NCBI RefSeq assembly: GCF_000818195.1
Contig: NZ_JTHL01000001.1
Location: forward strand, 9,507,048-9,571,047
Length of the DNA: 64,000 nt
Reading direction: 5' to 3'
Origin: Streptomyces sp. 150FB
Lineage (GTDB): Bacteria > Actinomycetota > Actinomycetes > Streptomycetales > Streptomycetaceae
A program made the position numbers and the translations under genes. Of this stretch, positions 1 through 8,394 are shown piece by piece (positions within the stretch are counted from its first letter, which is position 1; each line of letters starts with the position of its first letter). Below the pieces are notes generated by a model that was not told where the DNA came from, did no database searches, and worked only from the letters and a program-made list of their open reading frames with translations.

Positions 1-900
1 ACCGAACCGCTGCTCATCGCGGACGGCCCCGACCTGGTGCTCGACGCCCTGGCGAGCTGGTTCCCGGGACTGCTGGAGAAGGCCGGGGTCGAACCGTCCC
101 GGGTGTGCGGGATCGGGCTCTCCGTCCCGGGACCGGTCGACTGGCCGCACGGCCTGGTGGTGCAGCCGCCGATCATGCCTGGCTGGGACGAGTACCCCGT
201 TCCGGCCCGGATGCAGGAGGCTTACGCCCGTCATGTGCCCGCCGCGAGCACTCAGGTGCCGGTGCTCGTCGACAACGACGCCAATCTGATGGCATACGCC
301 GAACAGCGCCGCTTCTACCCGAGTTGCTCGGCGTTCGTCCTGGTCAAGGTGTCGACCGGGATCGGTGCCGGTGTGGTCGTCGAGGGCGTGCCTTACCGCG
401 GCATCGACGGTGGCGCGGGCGACATCGGCCATATCCGGCTGCACGACAGGACCGACGCACTGTGCATGTGCGGCTCCTACGGCTGCCTGGCGGCGGTGGC
501 GAGCGGCGGCGCGATCGCCGGCCAACTCGCGGCCGCCGGCATAGAGACCACATCCGGATCGGATGTACGACGGCATCTGGCGGCCGGTCAGCCGGACGCC
601 GTACGGCTGGCCCGCGAGGCGGGACGCCGGGTCGGCGAGGTCCTGGTGACTGTGGTGACCCTGCTCAACCCGGGCGTGCTCGTCCTCGCGGGCGACCTGG
701 CCGGCAATCCGTTCCTCACCGGGGTACGTGAGTTGCTCTACCAGCGCGCGATGCCCCGGACCACGGCCCACCTCAATGTGGTCACCTCCCGGCTCGGCGA
801 CGCGGCCGCGCTCAACGGCGCCGCGGCCATGGTGGTCGAGCATCTGTACTCGCCCGACACCGCCGACGACCGGCTGCTCGCCCTGAGCGGCGGCGTCTGA
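1..900 (+). CDS. ROK-family protein, 5' end outside window
   Basis: The reading frame is open from the first base, so the N-terminus lies outside the window. The visible part is the ROK sugar-kinase fold. It shows a DNDAN motif (D90-N94 of the visible frame), a following AGDIGH motif, and the zinc-type CxCGxxGC motif read as CMCGSYGC. Family members are either glucokinases or repressors with an N-terminal winged helix. The missing N-terminus would decide which; a repressor is common in Streptomyces. The next gene, a Gfo/Idh/MocA oxidoreductase on the same strand, starts 72 bases downstream, which fits a sugar or polyol catabolism locus. Confidence 0.85.
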   Translation, partial: TEPLLIADGPDLVLDALASWFPGLLEKAGVEPSRVCGIGLSVPGPVDWPHGLVVQPPIMPGWDEYPVPARMQEAYARHVPAASTQVPVLVDNDANLMAYAEQRRFYPSCSAFVLVKVSTGIGAGVVVEGVPYRGIDGGAGDIGHIRLHDRTDALCMCGSYGCLAAVASGGAIAGQLAAAGIETTSGSDVRRHLAAGQPDAVRLAREAGRRVGEVLVTVVTLLNPGVLVLAGDLAGNPFLTGVRELLYQRAMPRTTAHLNVVTSRLGDAAALNGAAAMVVEHLYSPDTADDRLLALSGGV

Positions 901-972
901 CACCCGGCCCGCCCCGCACCGCTGCCCGAACCACGACGTCGGCCCCAGCCAGGGCCCCAACCGGAGACTGAC

Positions 973-1899
973 GTGTCGTACACCCACCGTTCCGACTCAC
1001 CTTCCGACTCACCGCTCCGTTCCGCCGACGCGGCTCCCGCCGCCCTGCGCGTCGGACTGGTCGGCGCCGGGCCATGGGCCCGGACGATGCATGCGCGCAT
1101 GCTCGCCGCCGGTCCGGAAACAGCGCTGGCCGCCGTGTGGGCCCGCCGTCCGGAGGCGGCTCGGCAGGTCGCCGCGGAGTACGGGGGAGTGGTGGCCGGC
1201 TCGTTCGAGGAACTACTCGACCTCAGTGAGGCGGTGGCCTTCGCGGTGCCGCCCGCAGTCCAGGCCGAACTCGCGGTGCGCGCGGTGCGGGCCGGAAAAC
1301 CGGTCCTGCTGGAGAAACCCCTGGGCCCGGACCTCGCCTCGGCCCGCCGGGTCGCCGACGCCGTCGCCGAACACGGTGTCGTCTCACAACTCGTACTGAC
1401 CAAGCGCTACCACCCGGTCACCCGCGAGTTCCTGGTCCGAGCCAGGGGTGCGGAAGTCACCGGGGCACGCTCCTGCTACCTGCACGGCGCCTTCCTGGGC
1501 GGGGACTTCGCCACGCCCTGGCGTCTCGAACAGGGAGCGCTGCTGGATCTCGGCCCGCATCTGCTGGATCTGCTGGACACCGCCGTGGGACCGATCGCAA
1601 CCGTCCGGAGCACCGGTGACCCTCGCCGCTGGATCGAACTGACCTGTGAACACACCAACGGCGCCGTCAGCCAGGCATCGCTGTCCGGCACGGTACGGCT
1701 CGCGGCTGCCAGAACCAGGATCGAGCTGTACGGACCGGATGAGGAACTCGTCTACGACACGGCGGAGCTGGACCACGAGGAGTGCTGGCCCGTCCTGCGC
1801 CACGAGTTCGCCGCCGCGGTCCGCTCCGGCATCCCCGGCCCACTCGACGCGGCACGCGGACTACGCCTGCAAGAACTGATGACGATGGCGGCGGCCTGA
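973..1899 (+). CDS. Gfo/Idh/MocA-family NAD(P)-dependent oxidoreductase
   Basis: A 308-residue protein with an N-terminal Rossmann fold (GLVGAGPWA near residue 20) and the family EKP motif (LLEKPLGPD, about residue 115), followed by the alpha/beta substrate domain. Family members oxidise or reduce sugars, inositols and related polyols with NAD(P). The GTG start at 973 is chosen because GGAG lies six bases upstream. It follows the ROK gene on the same strand and may be co-transcribed. The substrate cannot be read from sequence. At 308 residues it is slightly shorter than the usual 330-390. Confidence 0.85.
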   Translation: MSYTHRSDSPSDSPLRSADAAPAALRVGLVGAGPWARTMHARMLAAGPETALAAVWARRPEAARQVAAEYGGVVAGSFEELLDLSEAVAFAVPPAVQAELAVRAVRAGKPVLLEKPLGPDLASARRVADAVAEHGVVSQLVLTKRYHPVTREFLVRARGAEVTGARSCYLHGAFLGGDFATPWRLEQGALLDLGPHLLDLLDTAVGPIATVRSTGDPRRWIELTCEHTNGAVSQASLSGTVRLAAARTRIELYGPDEELVYDTAELDHEECWPVLRHEFAAAVRSGIPGPLDAARGLRLQELMTMAAA

Positions 1900-2010
1900 G
1901 CGTCCTCGGCCGATTCCACCGGGGAGACACCGCTCTCCGCCCTGTTCTGTGGGCGCCGGTGGCGTGCCACCAGGTCGAACATGTCGAACAGCGCCGCGTC
2001 CATGGCGGAT

Positions 2011-2769
2011 TCACACCTTCCGTACGGTCACACCGGCCGCGGTCAGCGCTTCGGTCTCGGCGTCGGAGGCCGATTCCTCCGTCACCACGGTGTCCAGCGC
2101 GGACAGCGGGGCGACATGGGCCAAGGCGGTACGGGAGAGCTTGGCCGCTTCGGTGACCGCGATGACGCGCCGGGAGGAGGCGATCGCGGCCTGTTTGATG
2201 GCGGCGTCCCCCAAGTCGTAGGCGGTCAGGCCGTCCTGGCCGCTCAGGCCGCAGCAACTGATCACCGCGGTGTCGAAGCGCAGGGCGGAGAGGGACGCCA
2301 GTGCCAACGGGCCGGTCAGCGCCAACTCTCCTGGGCGCGGCTGTCCGCCGGGCAGCAGCAGGGTGAGCCGCGCACCGCCGGTCAGGGCGTTGGCGGCGTG
2401 CAGGGACAGTGGCATGACGGTGAGCCGGCGACCGGTGAGGGCGCGTGCCACCTCCAGGCAGGTCGTACCGCTGTCGATGACGACCGACTCGCCGTCGGCG
2501 AGCAGACCGGCGACCTCGGCGGCCAGCCGGCGCTTGGCCTCCAGGCCCTCCTGGGCCCGCAGTGCGAACGGGGGCTCCTCGCCGCGCAGCAGCAGGCTCC
2601 GGGCGCCACCGCGGAACCGCTCCAGGACGCCCTGTTCGGCCAGGGTCTCCAGATCGCGTCGGATGGTCATTTCCGAGCAGCCGGTCAGGGCCGCGAGTTC
2701 CGCCACGCTCAGCTCATCGGCCGCTCGTACGGCGTCGGTGATCTGCCTCAGTCTGTCGATGCTCGCCAT
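2011..2769 (-). CDS. DeoR-family transcriptional regulator
   Basis: A 252-residue protein. Its N-terminal winged helix contains LSVAELAALTGCSEMTIRRD, typical of DeoR/GlpR. A C-terminal DeoRC sensor domain follows and would bind a phosphorylated sugar in characterised members. The start MASIDRL at 2769 gives the normal DeoR length; the frame stays open further upstream but that part lacks family features. It is divergent from an MFS permease, and a perfect 8-bp inverted repeat (2778-2798) lies between them. It probably represses itself and the permease until an intracellular sugar phosphate accumulates. Confidence 0.9.
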   Translation of the reverse strand: MASIDRLRQITDAVRAADELSVAELAALTGCSEMTIRRDLETLAEQGVLERFRGGARSLLLRGEEPPFALRAQEGLEAKRRLAAEVAGLLADGESVVIDSGTTCLEVARALTGRRLTVMPLSLHAANALTGGARLTLLLPGGQPRPGELALTGPLALASLSALRFDTAVISCCGLSGQDGLTAYDLGDAAIKQAAIASSRRVIAVTEAAKLSRTALAHVAPLSALDTVVTEESASDAETEALTAAGVTVRKV

Positions 2770-2777
2770 AGCCTTTA

Positions 2778-2798
2778 TCGAACATGAAGGATGTTCGA
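2778..2798. promoter_or_regulatory. Inverted repeat, probable DeoR operator
   Basis: TCGAACAT-N5-ATGTTCGA is a perfect 8-bp inverted repeat. It lies 9 bases upstream of the DeoR start and 33 bases upstream of the chosen MFS start, so it can control both divergent promoters. Assignment to this DeoR is by position only. Confidence 0.65.
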
Positions 2799-2830
2799 AA
2801 CGCAACTTACGCACATAAATATTGTTTGTT

Positions 2831-4039
2831 ATGGTCACTTTCATGCCTCGACCCCCGTCGGCCGCACGCCTGGCCACCTTCGCCTTTTTCGCCCTGAACG
2901 GCTTTGTCCTGGGCATGTGGATCGTCCACATCCCCGCCGTCGAACATCGCGCCGGTATCACCCACGCGACCCTGGGCTGGCTGCTCCTGCTCCTGGGTGC
3001 GGGCGCCTTCGTGGGCATGCAGGTGTGCGGGCCGCTGACCGACCGGCTCGGCGCGCGCCGCGTAGTCCCGGCCGGTGCCGCCCTGTGCAGCGCGGCCGTC
3101 GTCCTGCCCGCCCTCGCCATGAACGCCTGGTCGCTCGGAGGCGCCCTGTTCGTGCTCGGTCTGGGCAACGGCTGCCTGGACGTCGCCATGAACACGCACG
3201 CCGTGCAGGTCGAGCGGGCCTACGGGCGGCCGGTGATGTCGGCCTTCCACGCCGTCTTCTCCGTGGGCGGGGTGCTCGCCGCACTGGTCGGCGCCACCAC
3301 GATCGGCTGGGGGTGGAACGTCACACCGGCGCTGGCGGGAGTGGCAGTGGTCGGGCTCCTGGTGACCGCACTCGCCACGGGTGCGCTCCTGCCGCGCGAG
3401 AGCGTCCCGGGTGCGGAACAGCCCTCCACGTCCGGCGCCGCGAAGCGCCGTACTCCCCGGCGCGTGTGGGCGCTTGCCGCACTCGCCCTGATGCTGATGC
3501 TCTGCGAGGGAGTGGCCAACGACTGGAGTGTGCTGCACCTCAAGGACGTACTCGACGCGCCCGCGGCGACCGCCGCGCTGGCGTACGGCGCCTTCGCCGC
3601 CGCGATGACCGTCGGACGCCTGGTCACCGACCGCGTCTCCGCACGCCGCGGCCCGGTTTTCGTCGTTCGCTACGGTGCCGGCCTTGCCGCACTCGGGCTG
3701 AGCGCCGCGGCCCTCGCCCCCTGGATCCCGCTGGCACTGGCCGGCTGGACCATGTTCGGCATCGGCCTGTCCGGCTGTGTACCGCAGTTCTTCAGCGCCG
3801 CGGGCCACATCGACCCGGAAGCCTCCGGCGTGAACGTCTCCCGCGTCGCGGGCCTGGGATACCTCGGCATGCTGGCAGGGCCCGCCATCATCGGACCGCT
3901 CACCCACCTGATGCCGCTGAACCTCACCTTCTTCTTGCCGGTCGCCCTGTGCGTGGTCGCGGTTGCCGCCACCGGAATACTCCGGCCCGCACCGGACGAC
4001 ACACGTCAACAACCGGCACAGCAGCCCGCGTCCGCGTGA
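2831..4039 (+). CDS. MFS transporter, YbjJ/FucP-like
   Basis: A 402-residue major facilitator with about 12 hydrophobic segments. The stretch GNGCLDVAMNTHAVQVE followed by FHAVFSVGG resembles YbjJ and fucose-permease-like members. The start is uncertain: ATG 2831 and ATG 2843 both lack a clear Shine-Dalgarno. I chose 2831 because a TAAATA -10-like element at 2816-2821 would place transcription start close to it, giving a leaderless or nearly leaderless mRNA. It is divergent from the DeoR gene and likely regulated by it. Substrate unknown; a sugar or its derivative is suggested by the regulator type. Confidence 0.85.
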   Translation: MVTFMPRPPSAARLATFAFFALNGFVLGMWIVHIPAVEHRAGITHATLGWLLLLLGAGAFVGMQVCGPLTDRLGARRVVPAGAALCSAAVVLPALAMNAWSLGGALFVLGLGNGCLDVAMNTHAVQVERAYGRPVMSAFHAVFSVGGVLAALVGATTIGWGWNVTPALAGVAVVGLLVTALATGALLPRESVPGAEQPSTSGAAKRRTPRRVWALAALALMLMLCEGVANDWSVLHLKDVLDAPAATAALAYGAFAAAMTVGRLVTDRVSARRGPVFVVRYGAGLAALGLSAAALAPWIPLALAGWTMFGIGLSGCVPQFFSAAGHIDPEASGVNVSRVAGLGYLGMLAGPAIIGPLTHLMPLNLTFFLPVALCVVAVAATGILRPAPDDTRQQPAQQPASA

Positions 4040-4069
4040 TTCCCCGCCGGGCTCAAGCCCTCAGGGCCC

Positions 4070-4720
4070 TCAGTCCGTACGACGCGCCGGGCCCTGTCCG
4101 GGGCCGGCGAGCGACCTCCACAGCAGCGCCGCCGCGTACGTCCGGTACGGCGACCACGGCAGCGCCCTCGTACGCGCCTCCTCCACCGTCGGCAGCGACT
4201 CCAGACCCCACGCACGCTCCACCGCCCGGCGGATGCCGACATCACCCGCCGGCAGGACGTCAGTGCGCTTCAGTTGGTGGACCAGGAACATCTGTGCCGA
4301 CCAAAGCCCCACCCCCTTCACGGCGGTGAGCGCCGCCAGCGCCTCAGCGTCGTCCACGGACGACAAGCCGTCGAGATCGAGCAGTCCGTCGAGCTCGCGT
4401 GCGGCCAGGGCGTGGAGGTAGCTCGCCTTCGCGCGCGAGAGCCCCGCGGCCCGCAGGGCGTCCACGCTGACGGACTGCGCACTCGCCGCCGTCAGCTCGC
4501 CGCCGACTGCCGCTACGACCCGGCCGTAGATGGTGAAGGCCGCCGCCGTGGAGATCTGCTGGCCGACGATGTGCAGCGCCATCGCCTGAAAATTGCCCTT
4601 GGTCAGTTGGTGGGACTCCGACCAGGTGAAGGGATCGGGCCGCCCCACAGCCTCGATGAGCCGAGCCAGGACGGGATCTGCCTTCGCGAGGCTCCGGTAG
4701 GCGGTGTCGAGGTCGCTCAT
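4070..4720 (-). CDS. DNA-3-methyladenine glycosylase II (AlkA-type)
   Basis: A 216-residue HhH-GPD base-excision glycosylase. The helix-hairpin-helix reads LTAVKGVGLWSAQ (about 131-143) and is followed by the catalytic aspartate in PAGDVGIRRA (D160). This family removes alkylated purines from DNA. The protein lacks the N-terminal domain of E. coli AlkA and has the short form usual in actinobacteria. It is convergent with the MFS gene and divergent from the OYE-1 operon, so it is probably a single-gene unit. Confidence 0.9.
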   Translation of the reverse strand: MSDLDTAYRSLAKADPVLARLIEAVGRPDPFTWSESHQLTKGNFQAMALHIVGQQISTAAAFTIYGRVVAAVGGELTAASAQSVSVDALRAAGLSRAKASYLHALAARELDGLLDLDGLSSVDDAEALAALTAVKGVGLWSAQMFLVHQLKRTDVLPAGDVGIRRAVERAWGLESLPTVEEARTRALPWSPYRTYAAALLWRSLAGPGQGPARRTD

Positions 4721-4883
4721 GTTCCCGTGCTTTCACTCGTTGTTCTCGTCGGCGGCCGCATGGTCCGCGTCGCGAGGCCGTCCAACGTCTCACGCCCGCC
4801 AGGACCCGGGGGAGGACCTGCCTGGCATCCGCCCAGCGGCCCCGCACGTCCCGCAGTTTACGCTTCTGCCCCTCATCACTCTT

Positions 4884-4909
4884 GATGCTTCCTCTCATCA
4901 CGAAGCATC
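4884..4909. promoter_or_regulatory. Inverted repeat upstream of OYE-1
   Basis: GATGCTT-N12-AAGCATC is a perfect 7-bp inverted repeat. Its right arm overlaps the first bases of the LysR-type box at 4907-4921. It sits in the intergenic region between alkA-like and OYE-1 genes and could be a second regulator site. No function is shown. Confidence 0.4.
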
Positions 4910-4921
4910 GTTGGACGTGAT
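4907..4921. promoter_or_regulatory. LysR-type box, copy 1 (OYE-1 promoter)
   Basis: ATCGTTGGACGTGAT has the LysR T-N11-A arrangement with ATC/GAT ends. The same 15-mer recurs exactly at 30786-30800 upstream of the second OYE gene, and with one change at 51580-51594 in the LysR/DUF1275 intergenic region. It lies 62 bases before the OYE-1 start. Confidence 0.6.
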
Positions 4922-4983
4922 TGCTCTCTCGCGTGACAGTGGACATGCCGGCTTGATCAACCTGCCACGACGAGGAGGCGGGC

Positions 4984-5949
4984 ATGTCTCTTTCGCTGAC
5001 CGAAAAGCAGCCGATGCTCGGTCCCTACGATCTCGGCGCAGGCCTGAAACTACGCAACCGCGTGGTCATGGCCCGGATGACACGGGCCCGCGCGGACAAC
5101 CCGTCCCTGACTTCGGCGACTTCGACGGAATCGCACAGCGCGAACCACCGGCAGCGCGCCGGCGCCGGTCTGATCGTGTCGGAAGGCACCTGGATCAGCA
5201 CCGAGGCGGTCGGAGCGGTGAACGTGCCGGGCATGTACGGCCTGAAACAGGCTCGGGCCTGGCGCCCGGTGACCTCGGCCGTGCACGCCGAGGGCGGAGC
5301 CATCTTCGCCCAACTCGCGCACACGGGGGCTGCCTCGCATCCGGTCACGCGCGAGGCGTTGGGCACTGCGCGGATCGCGGGCGTCGTGGAGCAGTACCGC
5401 TCAGCGGCTTCCAACGCGCGGCTGGCGGGATTCGACGGGGTGGAGTTGGACGCGCAACGGGGCTGTCTGATCGCTCAGTTCCTGGACCCGGCCCCCAACC
5501 CGCGTACCGATGCCTACGGCGGCACCGCGGAGGGCCGCGCACGGTTGCTGTTCGCGGTGCTTGACGCGGTGGTCGGTGTCTGGGGGCCGCATCGGGTAGG
5601 CGTCAAGCTCGCCCCGCACCAGGTGCGGGGCGAGTCGAACGAGGCCTCGCCCGAGGCCTTGGCCGTCCACGAGCAGGTGGCCGTCCGTCTCAACGACTAC
5701 CCGCTGGCGTATCTGCACGTGATGACGGCCCGGCGGCCCGACGCAAGGGTGACCGAAGCGCGGCGGCGTGAATCCCTCGGGCTGTTCCGCCCCTTGTACC
5801 GGGGGACGCTCATCGCGAACGCGAGCCTCGACCAGGAATCCGGCAACGCCGTCGTCAGTGAAGGCCTCGCCGACCTGGTGTCCTTCGCCGCGCTGTCCAT
5901 CAGCAACCCCGACCTGCCGCAACGCTTCGAACAACTCATTTCCACGTAA
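4984..5949 (+). CDS. Old Yellow Enzyme-like protein, probable pseudoenzyme
   Basis: A 321-residue relative of NADH:flavin oxidoreductases, close to the intact paralogue at 30861. Compared with that protein it lacks exactly 30 residues after SHP (about residue 121) in the substrate-capping region, and it lacks the normal C-terminus. The active-site motif is D156-AQRG-C161 where the paralogue has H183-AQRG-Y188, so the substrate-binding His and proton-donating Tyr are gone. The phosphate-loop segment is FAALSISNPDLP instead of a FGRPFIANPDLP-type sequence. The gene keeps a strong GAGGAGG ribosome site and an open frame, so it is probably translated but not an ordinary ene-reductase. An SDR gene follows after 23 bases. 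Confidence 0.8.
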   Translation: MSLSLTEKQPMLGPYDLGAGLKLRNRVVMARMTRARADNPSLTSATSTESHSANHRQRAGAGLIVSEGTWISTEAVGAVNVPGMYGLKQARAWRPVTSAVHAEGGAIFAQLAHTGAASHPVTREALGTARIAGVVEQYRSAASNARLAGFDGVELDAQRGCLIAQFLDPAPNPRTDAYGGTAEGRARLLFAVLDAVVGVWGPHRVGVKLAPHQVRGESNEASPEALAVHEQVAVRLNDYPLAYLHVMTARRPDARVTEARRRESLGLFRPLYRGTLIANASLDQESGNAVVSEGLADLVSFAALSISNPDLPQRFEQLIST

Positions 5950-5972
5950 GCAAGACACCACGGAGATCCACC

Positions 5973-6725
5973 ATGAACGTATCGCTCGACGGCAAGATCG
6001 CCGTTGTCACCGGGGGCTCCTCCGGTATCGGCCGCGCGATCGCGGCCGAGTTCGCCGCGGAAGGCGCCCGCGTGTACATCACCGGTCGCAGGCAGGCGGA
6101 ACTGGACGCCGCTGTCGCGGAGATCGGTGCGCGCGCGTCAGGTGTGCGCACCGACACGGCCGACCTGTCCGCGATCGACGAGCTCTATCGAACCGTCAGG
6201 GAACGCGAGGGCAGAGTGGACATCCTGGTCGCCAACGCGGGAGCCGGCACCGACGCCCCGCTGGGGACGATCACAGAAGCCCACTACGACGCCACGTTCG
6301 ACACCAACGTCAAGGGCCTCGTCTTCACGGTGCAGCAGGCTCTCCCGCTGATGGACCACAACGCGTCGGTGATCCTTGTCGGATCCACCACCGCGGTGAA
6401 GGTCGACGGCCCAGGCATGAGCGTCTACGCCGCGAGCAAGGCCGCCGTACGGAGCCTGGCCCGCAGTTGGGCGGTCGACCTGCGTGGACGTGGCATACGT
6501 GTCAACGTCCTCACCCCGGGGCCCACGAAGACCCCGGGCCTCCTCGGCCTGGCCAAGGCGGGTCAGGAACAGGACTTCCTGGACTCCTTCGCTGCGAGGA
6601 TCCCGCTGGGCCGGGTCGGTGACCCCGCGGAGATCGCCGCGGGCGCGGTGTTCCTGGCGTCGGACGCGTCGAGCTTCGTCAACGGAGCCGAGTTGTTCGT
6701 CGACGGCGGCCACGCACAGATCTGA
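5973..6725 (+). CDS. SDR-family oxidoreductase
   Basis: A 250-residue classical short-chain dehydrogenase. It has the cofactor motif GGSSGIG near residue 15, NAGAG near 90, a catalytic serine region ending VGSTT, and YAASK. The C-terminal FVNGAELFVDGG motif is typical of the FabG-like subgroup. It reduces or oxidises a carbonyl/alcohol with NAD(P). It lies 23 bases after OYE-1 and is probably co-transcribed. Two hairpins follow it, so the downstream exporter likely has its own promoter. Confidence 0.9.
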   Translation: MNVSLDGKIAVVTGGSSGIGRAIAAEFAAEGARVYITGRRQAELDAAVAEIGARASGVRTDTADLSAIDELYRTVREREGRVDILVANAGAGTDAPLGTITEAHYDATFDTNVKGLVFTVQQALPLMDHNASVILVGSTTAVKVDGPGMSVYAASKAAVRSLARSWAVDLRGRGIRVNVLTPGPTKTPGLLGLAKAGQEQDFLDSFAARIPLGRVGDPAEIAAGAVFLASDASSFVNGAELFVDGGHAQI

Positions 6726-6745
6726 CCCCCACCGGACACACCCCT

Positions 6746-6826
6746 GGCCGGGAAGCCCGGCCGATTGGTGGCCTGCGTGCGGACCGTCCCCGGTGGGGGC
6801 CTCGTCGCGAGACGGCGGGCCCCCAC
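6746..6826 (+). terminator. Tandem hairpins after the SDR gene
   Basis: Two hairpins follow the SDR stop. The first is GGCCGGG-aag-CCCGGCC at 6746-6762. The second is GTGGGGGCC pairing with GGCCCCCAC at 6793-6826, enclosing an inner CGTC-gcga-GACG stem. There is no T-tract, as is common for Streptomyces terminators. Confidence 0.6.
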
Positions 6827-6922
6827 TGTGATCGCCGAGCGGGACCTCGGGCAGCCTCTCCGGCTCCACGCGCCGCGCCGCCTGCCCCACACGAGAGGAA
6901 CGCGGACCATGGAAGGATCGCG

Positions 6923-8392
6923 ATGAACACCGTTGCGACTCCACTGCGCAAGAACCTGCTGCTGGCCCTGTGCTGTGTCAGCGTCCTGCTCGTCGGGATC
7001 GACATGACCGGTGTGAACGTGGCGCTGCCCGCGATAGGTGCCCGCTTCGACGCCGACACCACTGGTCTGTCCTGGGTCGTCGACGCCTATACCGTCACTC
7101 TGGCCGCCTTCCTGCTCTTCACCTCATCGTCGGCGGACCGGCTCGGGCGCCGGCGGACCTTCATCCTCGGACTCACGGTGTTCGTGGTCGGCTCCGGCCT
7201 GTGCGCCATGGCACCGACCCTGGGCTGGCTGATCGTTTTCCGCCTCCTACAGGCACTTGGCGCCTCGGCGCTGAACCCCGTCGCCATGGCGATCATCGGC
7301 ACCGTCTACACCAAACCCGCCGAGCGGGCTCGCGCGCTGGGCGTCTGGGGCGGCGTGATCGGCCTCTCGCTGGCCCTGGGGCCGATAGTCGGCGGCGCGC
7401 TCGTGGACTCCCCGCTCGGCTGGCGCTGGATCTTCCTCATCAACGTGCCCATCGGAATCGCCGCCATCCTCCTGACGCTGCGCGTCATCCCCGAGTCCCG
7501 GTCCCCGTTCCCCCGACGCTTCGACCCGCTCGGCCAGATCTTCGTCACCGTGGGCCTCGCCGCACTCACCATCGGCATCATCGACGGCCCCACACTCGGC
7601 TGGCTCTCCGCACCGATCACTGCCGCGTTCGCCGTCACGGCCTGCTGCCTGATCGGAATCCTCCTCTACGAACCGCGCCGCACCGAGCCCCTCATCGAAC
7701 TCGGCTTCTTCCGCAGCATTCCGTTCGCCGCCTCGAACCTGATGGCCGTGCTCTCCTTCGCGGCGCTCGGCTCCTTCCTGTTCCTCAACAGCCTGTACCT
7801 CCAGCAGGAGCGCGGATACTCCGCTTTCACCGCCGGACTCCTCGTCCTCCCGCTGGCGGCGGTCAGCGTCGTCTTCGGCCCGGTCAGCGGACGCATCCTC
7901 GCCGTACGCGGGCCCCGCACACCACTCGTCATCGCCGGAACCGGCATCGCCGCCACCGGCGTCATGCTCTCCGTCGTCGACACCACCACCCCCGACTGGT
8001 GGCTGCTGCTCGCCTACACCGTGATGGGAATCGGCAACGCGGCCGTCGGCGCCCCCATCTCGCAAACCGCCGTGGCCGGCATGCCACGAGCACGGATCGG
8101 CGTCGCCACCGGCATCAGCTCCACCAGTCGCCAAGTCGGAGCCACCCTCGGCGTCGCCATCGCCGGAGCCGTCCTCGCCGGCAGCGGCGGAGCCAGCACC
8201 CACGGCACCCGTACCGGATGGTGGCTCAACGCCGGCTACGGGGCCGGGGTCCTCTTCCTCGGCGTCCTCTCGACCACGGCATGGGCACGCCTGTCGGCGC
8301 ACGCCGTGGCCGATACGGCGCCCACTCCACCGCCCACCCCACCGCCGGTGGACACCGCCGTCCCGGCACCTCCGCTCGACACGAGGCGCTAG
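6923..8392 (+). CDS. DHA2-family MFS drug exporter
   Basis: A 489-residue, 14-segment major facilitator of the EmrB/QacA type. The first helix has DMTGVNVALPAIGARF (motif near D22) and the second has WVVDAYTVTLAAFLL. The loop motif ADRLGRRR follows. This family exports drugs or endogenous small molecules using the proton gradient. The start at 6923 is preceded by a purine-rich GGAAGGATCGCG stretch. The SARP regulator begins two bases after its stop, so the two are translationally linked. Confidence 0.88.
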   Translation: MNTVATPLRKNLLLALCCVSVLLVGIDMTGVNVALPAIGARFDADTTGLSWVVDAYTVTLAAFLLFTSSSADRLGRRRTFILGLTVFVVGSGLCAMAPTLGWLIVFRLLQALGASALNPVAMAIIGTVYTKPAERARALGVWGGVIGLSLALGPIVGGALVDSPLGWRWIFLINVPIGIAAILLTLRVIPESRSPFPRRFDPLGQIFVTVGLAALTIGIIDGPTLGWLSAPITAAFAVTACCLIGILLYEPRRTEPLIELGFFRSIPFAASNLMAVLSFAALGSFLFLNSLYLQQERGYSAFTAGLLVLPLAAVSVVFGPVSGRILAVRGPRTPLVIAGTGIAATGVMLSVVDTTTPDWWLLLAYTVMGIGNAAVGAPISQTAVAGMPRARIGVATGISSTSRQVGATLGVAIAGAVLAGSGGASTHGTRTGWWLNAGYGAGVLFLGVLSTTAWARLSAHAVADTAPTPPPTPPPVDTAVPAPPLDTRR

Positions 8393-8394
8393 AC

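Noticed and set aside
4984..5949. Treating OYE-1 as an ordinary ene-reductase
   Set aside because: The catalytic His and Tyr, the capping loop and the FMN phosphate loop are altered compared with the paralogue in the same window.
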